DNA of 37,411 nt, from assembly GCA_002347565.1 (NCBI GenBank), contig DDXR01000036.1:1-37411 (forward strand), written 5' to 3'. How positions within the stretch are numbered: position 1 is the stretch's first letter; each line of letters starts with the position of its first letter. Shown here one piece after another: positions 15,939 to 22,809 of this stretch. This DNA is from a bacterium UBP2_UBA2255. Its GTDB lineage: Bacteria > Edwardsbacteria > AC1 > EtOH8. The notes beneath the pieces are model-generated. The model was not told where the DNA came from. It ran no database searches and saw nothing but the letters and a program-made list of their open reading frames with translations. Position numbers and translations under genes: made by a program.

Positions 15939-17165
15939 CTATCCAGTTATTTTCCCAGACACCAACTTGGGTAATAGAGTATCCCTTACTTCTGTCAATG
16001 ATTTCGATTCCTTCTCATTCATCACTATCCTGTTATGAAGCGAACGAGCTTGTACATCAAATGCATCAATAACCTGTTGTGGTGGGATGACGATTGGCAG
16101 GGGGCGAAAACTCGATTTGCTTATTTCTAAAAATGTTGAACCATTAGCCCTGCTTATAATTAATTCTTGGGAATGACGGGCCCATGACAACAAATGAAGA
16201 TTGGACATACCTTCCTTTGGTTTCATGGCGATAAAGCCCTGATTAATAGCAACCGGTATTTCAGCTATTGCCAAATATCCGATAGGTGCGCGTGATGACA
16301 TAAGCACCGTACCTTTCGGCAATAAACCAGAACCAATTGTAGCTAACCCGGCATCAGTGATGCAACGCTCTGTGGATAAAAGAACTGGATATTTCAATGC
16401 CGAAAGGTCTTTGGGTGTTACCCAATTATTAGTACCATTTACCCAATATGTAGATTCTTTTGTGCTTGGTGTACTACCCCCAACGACATCAGCCAAGTCA
16501 CCAATAATACCCACGTTCCAGTCCTTCGGTATCTTCCCTAACTCAGAAACCTGAAACGACGACGGGAACAGCCTATCAATCTCCTTGGGCAACCCTGTTA
16601 TTTTGCCAGCAGCCTTGGCCTTTACCGGGTTAAAGTCTACAAACCACGACTTGAACAACGCCTGGGCCATGGCCTCAAGCGTTTCGTTCATACGATTGTT
16701 ATGCTCTATCTTATCATCCAGTGAACCAAGAACAGTTGCAATTCTGCGTTGTTCTAATAGTGGTGGTGTAGGAATAGGAATGCGATTTAAATTACCTTGG
16801 GTAAGTTTCGGCATCGTTGAACCAGACAAAAATCCACTATAATCAACATGCCTTAACGCATACATTAAATACCTTGTATCAGCTCTACTATTGCCTTTTA
16901 CAACATGCGCATGATTATTCACCCAGTACTTTCCTGTGGCGAGAAAAGCTATCGGGGTATTTCTGGTACGAAGATTCTCACCATCTTCTGCTATTAATAG
17001 ATACTCGCCATCGAAGATATAACTATCTACGTAATCTACTATCCCAGATGCACCATAATAAGGATATGGACCAGTATTCCTATCTGCTTCCTTTACTGGA
17101 ATCCGTTTATCATCAAAATTATCAGTTAATTGTACCAAAGGACATAATGGCCATTTACTCGCCAT
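15939..17165 (-). CDS. hsdS: Type I restriction-modification specificity subunit
   Basis: A 408-residue HsdS with the usual two half-repeats. Target recognition domain 1 occupies about residues 1-145 (YPYYGASGIVDYVDSYIFDGEYLLIAEDG), followed by a conserved helix (PTPPLLEQRRIATVLGSLDDKIEHNNRMNETLEAMAQ). Domain 2 occupies about 205-365 (DWNVGIIGDLADVVGGSTPST) and ends in the second helix (VQARSLHNRIVMNEKESKSL). Each domain reads one half of a bipartite DNA target; the target cannot be predicted by eye. It overlaps hsdM by 11 bp. It is AT-richer than hsdM and hsdR, which fits exchange of specificity genes. Confidence 0.95.
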   Translation of the reverse strand: MASKWPLCPLVQLTDNFDDKRIPVKEADRNTGPYPYYGASGIVDYVDSYIFDGEYLLIAEDGENLRTRNTPIAFLATGKYWVNNHAHVVKGNSRADTRYLMYALRHVDYSGFLSGSTMPKLTQGNLNRIPIPTPPLLEQRRIATVLGSLDDKIEHNNRMNETLEAMAQALFKSWFVDFNPVKAKAAGKITGLPKEIDRLFPSSFQVSELGKIPKDWNVGIIGDLADVVGGSTPSTKESTYWVNGTNNWVTPKDLSALKYPVLLSTERCITDAGLATIGSGLLPKGTVLMSSRAPIGYLAIAEIPVAINQGFIAMKPKEGMSNLHLLSWARHSQELIISRANGSTFLEISKSSFRPLPIVIPPQQVIDAFDVQARSLHNRIVMNEKESKSLTEVRDTLLPKLVSGKITG

Positions 17166-18714
17166 AGCCTAAACCTTCCAGATTCTTCCTAATGGCCTTC
17201 TCTAGCTTGGCTGATTCTGCAAACTGCTCCCGTAAAGTAGCTGTCAACCGCTTCATCTTCTTGTTGAACGGCTCTCCATCGTCTTCCACATCCTCTGTTC
17301 CAACATATCGCCCCGGCGTTAGCACATGCCCATGGGAACGTATTTCATCCAATACCGCACTCTTGCAGAACCCCGGCACATCAGCATACTTGGCCTTGCA
17401 TTCCTTATCGCCACGCCAGGCATGGTAAGTACCGGTCACTTTGCGGATATCATCTGCGGTCAGTTCTTTGTGCGTCCTATCGGTCATCGTGCCGAGTTTC
17501 CGGGCATCAATAAACAGAACCTTCCCGCGACGGTCTTTGAACCTGCTGTTGCGCTTATCTCGGGCTAAAAACCAAAGGCATACAGGTATTTGAGTTGAAT
17601 AGAACAACTGGCCGGGCAAGGCAACCATGCAATCCACCAAATCGGCTTCAAGCATGTTTTTGCGTATATCGCCCTCTCCGGACTGGTCGCTGGACATGCT
17701 GCCATTGGCCAATACATACCCGGCAAGCCCGGTGGGACTGAGATGGTGAATGAAATGCTGGACCCAGGCAAAGTTGGCATTCCCTGTTGGCGGTATGCCG
17801 TACTTCCAGCGCTTGTCCTCCCGTAACTGCTCCCCGTGCCAATCGCTATCGTTGAACGGCGGATTGGCTATTACGTAATCGGCTTTCAAGTCAGGCAAGG
17901 CATCCTGCAGAAAAGAGCCGCGCTCATTCCACTCAATGTTGGCATCAATGCCCCGGATGGCCAGGTTCATCTTGGCAAGTCGCCAGGTGGTATTATTGGA
18001 CTCCTGCCCGAAGATGCTGATATCGCCAACCTTGCCGCCGTGCTCTTCGATGAACTTCTCGCTCTGGACGAACATCCCTCCCGAGCCGCAGCAGGGGTCA
18101 AACACCCGGCCTTTGTACGGGGATAGCATTTCCACCAATAGACGGACGATGCAGCGCGGGGTATAGAACTGGCCGCCCTTCTTGCCCTCAGCACTGGCGA
18201 ACTGAGACAGGAAATATTCATACACCCGGCCCAGGATGTCCTTGGAGCGGTTCTCAGCATCGCCCAACCCAATCGTCCCTATCAGGTCGATGAGCTCGCC
18301 CAGTCGTTCCTTGTTCAATGCTGGCTTGGCAAAATCCTTCGGCAATACACCCTTCAAGCCCCTGTTGTCCTTCTCTATGGCGAGCATGGCATCGTCGATG
18401 GTCTTGCCGATGGTGGGCTGCTTGGCATTGGCCTGTAAGTGGGACCAACGGGCAACCTTGGGCACCCAAAAGATATTAAATGCACGGTACTCGTCCGGGT
18501 CCTCGGGGTCAGCGCCAGCTTTCTTGTCGGTAATCAGTATGGCCTTGTGCTCCTCAAAGGCATCCGATATATACTTCAAGAAAATAAGCCCCAGCACAAC
18601 ATGCTTGTACTCGGCAGCATCCATGTTGTTGCGGAGCTTATCAGCGGCCAGCCAGAGTTTTGCTTCGAACCCTAGCGTCGCGCCGTTGGACTGTTTGGTT
18701 TTAGGTCGTGGCAT
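17155..18714 (-). CDS. hsdM: Type I restriction-modification methyltransferase subunit
   Basis: A 519-residue N6-adenine methyltransferase subunit. Start ATG 18714 (MPRPKTKQSNG) sits 2 bp after the preceding stop; the frame could open 6 bases earlier at TTG, but ATG is more likely. The N-terminal helical region (KLWLAADKLRNNMDAAEYKHVVLGLIFLKY, split across residues 19-48) is followed by FDPCCGSGGMF (SAM-binding motif I, about 205-214) and the catalytic NPPF at 284-287. HsdM methylates the HsdS target to protect host DNA and also forms the core of the restriction complex. The first 34 bp of this gene recur at 22675-22708 with two differences. Confidence 0.96.
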   Translation of the reverse strand: MPRPKTKQSNGATLGFEAKLWLAADKLRNNMDAAEYKHVVLGLIFLKYISDAFEEHKAILITDKKAGADPEDPDEYRAFNIFWVPKVARWSHLQANAKQPTIGKTIDDAMLAIEKDNRGLKGVLPKDFAKPALNKERLGELIDLIGTIGLGDAENRSKDILGRVYEYFLSQFASAEGKKGGQFYTPRCIVRLLVEMLSPYKGRVFDPCCGSGGMFVQSEKFIEEHGGKVGDISIFGQESNNTTWRLAKMNLAIRGIDANIEWNERGSFLQDALPDLKADYVIANPPFNDSDWHGEQLREDKRWKYGIPPTGNANFAWVQHFIHHLSPTGLAGYVLANGSMSSDQSGEGDIRKNMLEADLVDCMVALPGQLFYSTQIPVCLWFLARDKRNSRFKDRRGKVLFIDARKLGTMTDRTHKELTADDIRKVTGTYHAWRGDKECKAKYADVPGFCKSAVLDEIRSHGHVLTPGRYVGTEDVEDDGEPFNKKMKRLTATLREQFAESAKLEKAIRKNLEGLGYGE

Positions 18715-18716
18715 TT

Positions 18717-19400
18717 TCAATACTCAGGTTTCTTTGACAGCATTTCAGCAAGCTCAAACACCTTGTCTGCGGTTTCTATGTCCATCTGGTATTTGTCAAT
18801 AATCCTCGGGCGTTCTGTATCTTCATCATACGGCAAGTTGCCTTCTCGTTCCATTCGGCGGTCAACAATTTTCAAGTACACACCTTCAAAACTATACTCA
18901 TAGTTTTCATTGGTAGGAACGTTCGGATTGTCAGAAATCGATAACTGATACTCTACTAGTAATACCAATCGCACCTGCGAACGGTCATGACTAAATGCCT
19001 TTTCATACCGAACCCAACGTACATTGTCAGTCGTTGGTTCGTCGTTTCTTGTGAATCCATACTTCAACCAGAAATCTGGTGTATCATCAACTATCCATAA
19101 GTCACTAGAAAAGGCGACCGGGATTATATCAGCTTCATCATCCGAAGAATATATGGTTATTCCCTCAGGTCCAGCAGAACAATTACCACCGCACATCCTG
19201 GCAATGATTTTGTAAGTGATGGCAGTTTCAAAAGGTGAACCCCGGCCACCATTCGAAGATAAAGCGTTGCCTATTTCGAGATAAATCCCAGGATGCTCTC
19301 TCTTCAAATATTCAAGTAGAGAATCATTGGCTTGTCTTGTTTTCTGCCAGGCCAATACGATTTCACGCATGGTCTCAGGGTTTGTCGAATTATCTGACAT
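18717..19400 (-). CDS. 227-aa unknown protein leading the hsd operon
   Basis: An unrecognised soluble protein. ATG 19400 was chosen because AGGTGA precedes it by eight bases and the promoter -10 box (19434-19429) lies just upstream; a longer reading to 19457 would start inside the promoter. Visible segments are a helical start (MREIVLAWQKTRQANDSLL), a Cys-containing turn (ARMCGGNCSAGPEG), acidic strands (YSSDDEADIIPVAF) and RLVLLVEYQLSISDN, then an acidic helical end (ETADKVFELAEMLSKKPEY). It is first in the transcript and two bases before hsdM, so expression is tied to the restriction system. Possible roles are regulator, anti-restriction control or separate defence protein; the sequence does not decide. 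Confidence 0.75.
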   Translation of the reverse strand: MSDNSTNPETMREIVLAWQKTRQANDSLLEYLKREHPGIYLEIGNALSSNGGRGSPFETAITYKIIARMCGGNCSAGPEGITIYSSDDEADIIPVAFSSDLWIVDDTPDFWLKYGFTRNDEPTTDNVRWVRYEKAFSHDRSQVRLVLLVEYQLSISDNPNVPTNENYEYSFEGVYLKIVDRRMEREGNLPYDEDTERPRIIDKYQMDIETADKVFELAEMLSKKPEY

Positions 19401-19428
19401 GACTATTCTCACCTCATATGCAGTTGAT

Positions 19429-19457
19429 ATCATAGCAGGATGGACATCAAATATCAA
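19429..19457 (-). promoter_or_regulatory. Promoter of the hsd operon
   Basis: On the minus strand: TTGATA (19457-19452), 17-bp spacer, TATGAT (19434-19429), with TGC before the -10 as in extended -10 promoters. The predicted start of transcription is about 19422, 22 bases before ATG 19400. Confidence 0.85.
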
Positions 19458-19459
19458 GC

Positions 19460-19485
19460 AAAAAGCCGGGCATTTCTGCTCGGCT
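19460..19485 (-). terminator. Terminator of the 116-aa gene
   Basis: On the minus strand a 9-bp stem (AGCCGAGCA and TGCCCGGCT, one G-U pair, loop of 4) is followed by TTTTT. It overlaps the stop codon of the 116-aa gene. The -35 of the hsd promoter starts three bases beyond, so the two transcription units abut. Confidence 0.85.
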
Positions 19486-19834
19486 ACAACTGTTCCCTCG
19501 ATTCTACCGTTTTATTGTACTTGCCATCCAGACTAACCAAATACACCTTCACCCCGTTCTCACGAGCCATCCAGGTCCTGATATGCCCGCGGTGACTGAG
19601 TGACCACTTGTCGAACTCAACTAGGAATGCACCGTCCTTGTCCGTGACCCTTATCCAGCCCCTTTCTAATAGAAGAGTCATCAAAGCTGCCTGGCCCTTC
19701 TTCCCTGCCTTATAGGACTCATCTATGCGGTCCCTGGCTATCTCGAAGCGGTCAGGGCAGCAACACACCTTGGTGTAGTGGTCCTTCACGTCCACTTTGA
19801 TGATGGTGCCTTCGGGCGCTATCCAGTAGTTCAT
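19484..19834 (-). CDS. 116-aa unknown protein with own terminator
   Basis: A 116-residue soluble protein, unrecognised. ATG 19834 starts MNYWIAPEGTIIKVDVKDHYTKVCCCPDRFEIA. A Cys triplet (CCC near 24-26), a helical middle (KGQAALMTLLLERGWIRV) and a strand-rich end (HRGHIRTWMAREN) follow. No membrane helix or signal is visible. It is monocistronic: the stop codon lies in its terminator, and a 10-bp inverted repeat sits just upstream of the start (19840-19878). The position before the restriction operon and the operator-like palindrome make it a candidate regulator, but no helix-turn-helix is obvious. Confidence 0.65.
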   Translation of the reverse strand: MNYWIAPEGTIIKVDVKDHYTKVCCCPDRFEIARDRIDESYKAGKKGQAALMTLLLERGWIRVTDKDGAFLVEFDKWSLSHRGHIRTWMARENGVKVYLVSLDGKYNKTVESREQL

Positions 19835-19839
19835 ATTGC

Positions 19840-19878
19840 TTCACACTATATCCTGCATGGGTGACGAAATAGTGTGAA
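19840..19878. promoter_or_regulatory. Operator-like inverted repeat upstream of the 116-aa gene
   Basis: Perfect 10-bp arms TTCACACTAT (19840-19849) and ATAGTGTGAA (19869-19878), spaced by 19 bases, lie 6 bases before the start codon on the gene side. The long spacer fits a dimeric-protein operator or an mRNA hairpin in the leader. I could not place a convincing promoter around it. Confidence 0.6.
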
Positions 19879-19879
19879 C

Positions 19880-19936
19880 TACCCCACACCTACCGCGCAT
19901 ATACTTTGAAACTATATGTGCGAGAGCCGTGGGGTA
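19880..19936. repeat. 57-bp hairpin repeat, copy A
   Basis: Outer arms TACCCCAC and GTGGGGTA enclose an inner pair, CGCGCATATA against TATATGTGCG, so the whole element folds. It is nearly the same as 22133-22190 and lies in the same orientation. The two copies bracket the CsgG-like / formylglycine-type gene pair. Confidence 0.85.
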
Positions 19937-19941
19937 GATGA

Positions 19942-19967
19942 AAAGCCGGGCAGCGATGCTCGGCTTT
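19942..19967 (-). terminator. Terminator of the CsgG / FGE-type pair
   Basis: An 11-bp stem (AAAGCCGAGCA and TGCCCGGCTTT read on the minus strand, one G-U) with a 4-base loop (GCGA on the plus strand) lies 23 bp after the stop codon. Its core is almost the same as the terminator at 19460-19485. Confidence 0.7.
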
Positions 19968-19990
19968 CATTGCGGAGACTGGAACAATAA

Positions 19991-21157
19991 TTATTTGGCG
20001 ATACGAAAACCATTACCGGGTCCTCTGTTGGAAGGGATAAGGTCAGGCCGGAAGGCAACACGACAGTCGCTATTTGCATCGCCGAAGCAACCACCACGGA
20101 CTACGCGATTAGTACCGGCTGTTGGTCCGGTAGGATTATTGCTGGGCGATACACTATAGTATGTGCCACTGTACCAATCATTCACCCACTCCCATACATT
20201 ACCAGCCATATCATAAACCCCATATTGGCTTGCACCCGTTGTAAAGAAACCAACCGGCGAGCTATTGGTAAACGTATCGGGTGCAGTATTCAATCCACAA
20301 TTGCAGTTACTGGCATTCCAAGTGCTGCCCCAGGGGTAGTAACGAGCATCTGTATACCGAGCCGCTTTTTCCCATTGTGCTTCCGTTGGCAAATGGCCAC
20401 CCGCCCACTGGCAGAAAGCATCGGCCTCATACCAACATACCCCCACAACCGGGTGATTTGGGAAAGCTATGCCGCTGTTATATTGCCCGCTTGTCCAATA
20501 ATAGGGTTCTGTAATGTTATTACTAGTACGCCAGGACCAACCATCTGTAGTCCAGTAAGCGCTATTTGTATATCCACCTGCATCTATAAAGGACTTATAC
20601 TGGGCATTTGTTACTTCGTATTTGCCTATCTGATAGGCATCGAGATAAACGGTGTGCTGCGGGTACTCGTCACTGGTATTAGGCCACGTTACTGTATCGG
20701 CAGCAATACTACCCATGGTAAAATTACCGGCGGGGATGGATATCCACTCAATACTTGAGCCACCGGCTATTGTCACAAAATTCCAAACCTGGCTAGTAAT
20801 GCTTGTCCCATGATTGTCTTTAGCGGTTATTCTCCAATAATAGGTTGTATTATTGGCCAGCCCGCTACGGGTTAATATAGTATCGCTCTGGTCAGAGGAT
20901 ACGATAGTCACTGGTGGATTGACAAGACCGAAGTAGACATCATACTTCAAAGTATCACCAGCATTCGGGTCGGAACAACTCCAGCTCAAGGTAGGATTGA
21001 CAGAAATATTCGTAGCTCCATTTGCCGGTGCTGGGCGCGATGGAGAACCAGGTGTATTATTGTTCGTTGGGTCGAGGGGATTTTTTAGACTTAGATTCCT
21101 CGAGCACCCTAGTATAACAAAGCTGCAAACAATCGTCCAAAGCGTTAGTTTGTTCAT
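19991..21157 (-). CDS. Lipoprotein with formylglycine-generating-enzyme-type (SUMF1) domain
   Basis: A 388-residue predicted lipoprotein. ATG 21157 was chosen (GGAGG eight bases upstream). The signal ends FVILGC with Cys18. A beta-sandwich domain, fibronectin III/Ig-like, spans about 40-130 (PANGATNISVNPTLSWSC; TTYYWRITAKDN). The FGE-sulfatase domain follows from about 137: WISIPAGNFTMGS, EYPQHTVYLDAYQIGKYEVTNAQY, HPVVGVCWYEADAFCQWAGG, LPTEAQWEKAAR, YDMAGNVWEWVNDWY and RGGCFGDANSDCRVAFR. This is full length. The paired active-site cysteines of true FGE are not evident, so it is more likely a binding or structural homologue than a sulfatase activator. It overlaps the CsgG-like gene by 4 bp. 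Confidence 0.9.
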   Translation of the reverse strand: MNKLTLWTIVCSFVILGCSRNLSLKNPLDPTNNNTPGSPSRPAPANGATNISVNPTLSWSCSDPNAGDTLKYDVYFGLVNPPVTIVSSDQSDTILTRSGLANNTTYYWRITAKDNHGTSITSQVWNFVTIAGGSSIEWISIPAGNFTMGSIAADTVTWPNTSDEYPQHTVYLDAYQIGKYEVTNAQYKSFIDAGGYTNSAYWTTDGWSWRTSNNITEPYYWTSGQYNSGIAFPNHPVVGVCWYEADAFCQWAGGHLPTEAQWEKAARYTDARYYPWGSTWNASNCNCGLNTAPDTFTNSSPVGFFTTGASQYGVYDMAGNVWEWVNDWYSGTYYSVSPSNNPTGPTAGTNRVVRGGCFGDANSDCRVAFRPDLIPSNRGPGNGFRIAK

Positions 21158-22056
21158 GGCTGGAACCTCCAAGTCAGTGTGACCCTGCCAAGTTCTCCTG
21201 AGGGTACAGTCCTCGGAGCAATAGCAAGGTCCACTGAGGGTATTATCCCACTTTGCTCGACATAGACTTTTTCTCGCAGGAAGAAGCTGGCTACCGCAAC
21301 AGCGAACACACCGCCAGACACGTATGACAACAGTCCGGCCATCTTGTTCTTGTCTTGGAACTCATCCGTGTATTTGGCAATATCAGCATCTGTTGTGGCA
21401 CCCAGGTAGTTGTCGTAGGCTTTAGTGGTCCCGGAATAATAGTAATAAGTAAGCCCCGAAGCGACGACTCCACAGGCCAAAGCGCTATAGGTCAAAATCG
21501 GCAGCCGTAACTTTGTTCGATAGGATTCATCCGTACTGGCTCGTACCACCTCTGTTTTTACTGGTTGGGATTGAACTGCGCTTGGTGAACCGGCTTTAGC
21601 AATTTCGCGTGCTATATCTCGCATCTGGTTCAACAAGGCATCTATTTCACCCCTATAGGATTTCATGAATGCCTTATCGATTTTCCCGGTCCTAACGTCC
21701 AATAAGCGAATATTCACAGTCCATGTCTGACCCAATTTGCCGATGCTGCCACCAACCATTTTTTGGACCGATAAAAATTTACCAAACTGGACCAGACATG
21801 CATTATCATCACAAGCCCCGCTTTGAGCGAAACCTTGTTCCTGTAATATCTCATCCCGCTTAGAACGCTCGACCACATCGAAAGAACCAGTATTGACGAT
21901 ATTAGATAGCAATGCATTAGTTAAAATAAGTCCATCACTCTGTGATAGGCCGGCACAGTTCAAATCCATAACAGCCATCGTGGTCTTAGGCTGCGCATAA
22001 GACAAGCCAACCCACAGCAGCAATAACAGAACACTAACGGCTACTTTGCGAATCAT
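21154..22056 (-). CDS. CsgG/TolB-N-like exported protein
   Basis: A 300-residue protein with a signal peptide (about 1-21, ending SYAQ). Residues about 25-150 resemble the CsgG / TolB N-terminal fold: TMAVMDLNCAGLSQSDGLILTN, FDVVERSKRDEILQEQGF, ACLVQFGKFLSVQKMVGGSIGKLG and TVNIRLLDVRTGKI. Two hydrophobic segments follow (about 188-206 and 240-260), then a strand-rich end with VTLTWRFQP like an outer-membrane terminal strand. Such proteins often form envelope assemblies with lipoproteins. It is first in a two-gene unit from the promoter at 22095-22123, overlapping the FGE-type gene (ATGA, 21154-21157). Confidence 0.75.
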   Translation of the reverse strand: MIRKVAVSVLLLLLWVGLSYAQPKTTMAVMDLNCAGLSQSDGLILTNALLSNIVNTGSFDVVERSKRDEILQEQGFAQSGACDDNACLVQFGKFLSVQKMVGGSIGKLGQTWTVNIRLLDVRTGKIDKAFMKSYRGEIDALLNQMRDIAREIAKAGSPSAVQSQPVKTEVVRASTDESYRTKLRLPILTYSALACGVVASGLTYYYYSGTTKAYDNYLGATTDADIAKYTDEFQDKNKMAGLLSYVSGGVFAVAVASFFLREKVYVEQSGIIPSVDLAIAPRTVPSGELGRVTLTWRFQP

Positions 22057-22094
22057 GGTGTATGCCTTTCAGTTCTGTGGTCAATCTTATCTTT

Positions 22095-22123
22095 ATCATA
22101 CACCCACACTTCTGCAAATGCAA
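22095..22123 (-). promoter_or_regulatory. Promoter of the CsgG / FGE-type pair
   Basis: On the minus strand: TTGCAT (22123-22118), 17-bp spacer, TATGAT (22100-22095). The ATG at 22056 follows after a short leader with AAAGG. Confidence 0.8.
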
Positions 22124-22132
22124 GCATAAAAA

Positions 22133-22190
22133 TACCCCACACCTATCGCACATATACTTTGAGGTATATATACGCAAAGGGTGTGGGGTA
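22133..22190. repeat. 58-bp hairpin repeat, copy B
   Basis: Arms TACCCCACACC and GGTGTGGGGTA are perfect over 11 bp, with an AT-rich inner stem. It is nearly identical to copy A at 19880-19936, same orientation. On the minus strand it is followed by TTTTT, so this copy could also end transcription coming from the right. Confidence 0.85.
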
Positions 22191-22197
22191 AAACAAT

Positions 22198-22440
22198 GGC
22201 CATCAGCGGACAGCAAGATGGCCTTTACGATGTGCCGCAGCCCTGGACACGAAGTGTCGCCCCGCAGGGGACGTGGCAGGACGACCACGGACAGCATCCG
22301 CCCCCTTAGTGCGCAGTATTCAGTTTGCGCCAGAGTAGCCCTTCCCTTTGGGAGTTCATTATATGGTGGGGGTTGCCAGGGCTGGGTGTCCAGAGGGAAG
22401 GGCTCGGCAGGGGGCGGGCTGGCATGGATGCTGTAGCCAG
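22198..22440. other. Non-coding stretch with several inverted repeats
   Basis: No convincing gene is seen between the hairpin repeat and the hsdM remnant. The stretch is GC-richer than the rest of the island. It holds GGCCATC/GATGGCC arms (22198-22204 and 22217-22223) and an 11-bp perfect pair AGCCCTTCCCT/AGGGAAGGGCT (22337-22347 and 22394-22404) spaced by 46 bases. It could be a structured RNA or the remnant of an older element. From 22500 to 22650 the sequence is AT-rich and I see nothing in it. Confidence 0.4.
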
Positions 22441-22654
22441 AATAGGCGGAAGCAGACGGGGGCTGCGGCCACATGTTCAAGTCCAATCAATGATCTAGCC
22501 TTGGAGTCAGGACAGCGTCAAGCATTTTGATAATCAATATGTAATTATCTATCTAACAATTTGTATCCATTTATTCCTATTATTTGACATATCTGCCACC
22601 AATGTAGTCGTAAAGCCCAACGTGGCCAAAGATAGACCAACAAATGGCTCAGCT

Positions 22655-22708
22655 TTAAGTAACGCTTCGGTTATCGCCGTTGGTTTGTTTGGTTTTAGGT
22701 CGTGGCAT
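22655..22708 (-). pseudogene. Remnant of the hsdM 5' end
   Basis: Bases 22675-22708 match the first 34 bp of hsdM (18681-18714) at 32 positions. On the minus strand it reads MPRPKTKQTNGDNRSVT and then stop, so only the first 11 codons are shared before the frame departs. It has the same orientation as hsdM and lies at the right edge of the AT-rich island, about 100 bp from the aminopeptidase gene. Confidence 0.85.
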
Positions 22709-22765
22709 ACGTCGCTGTTTTCTTTGTTCCCGGTGCGTCAAACTGCCCGATTGGCAGATACACCC

Positions 22766-22798
22766 GGCAAAGCGCCCCGACAGACAGGGGGGTTTGCC
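22766..22798 (-). terminator. Possible terminator hairpin after the M18 gene
   Basis: Outer arms GGCAAA/TTTGCC and inner CCCC/GGGG arms form an interrupted stem 12 bp after the aminopeptidase stop. There is no clear T-tract, so confidence is low. Confidence 0.4.
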
Positions 22799-22809
22799 TG
22801 CCTCTGCCG

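Larger units (their letters stand above)
11256..22708. other. AT-richer genomic island (restriction/defence and envelope cargo)
   Basis: Between ppiD and the M18 aminopeptidase the sequence is clearly AT-richer by eye than both flanks, and every gene reads on the minus strand. Contents are a type I restriction-modification operon with three extra genes, a 116-aa unknown gene and a CsgG/formylglycine-type pair. A broken hsdM start marks the right edge; a palindromic repeat and terminator lie at the left edge. No integrase or transposase is present and it is not directly at a tRNA, so boundaries are approximate and mobility is inferred only from composition and content. Confidence 0.6.

Noticed and set aside
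22034..22486. Minus-strand frame of 150 codons (Pro-rich start)
   Set aside because: It runs through the hairpin repeat and the CsgG promoter and ends inside the CsgG-like gene; composition is not protein-like.
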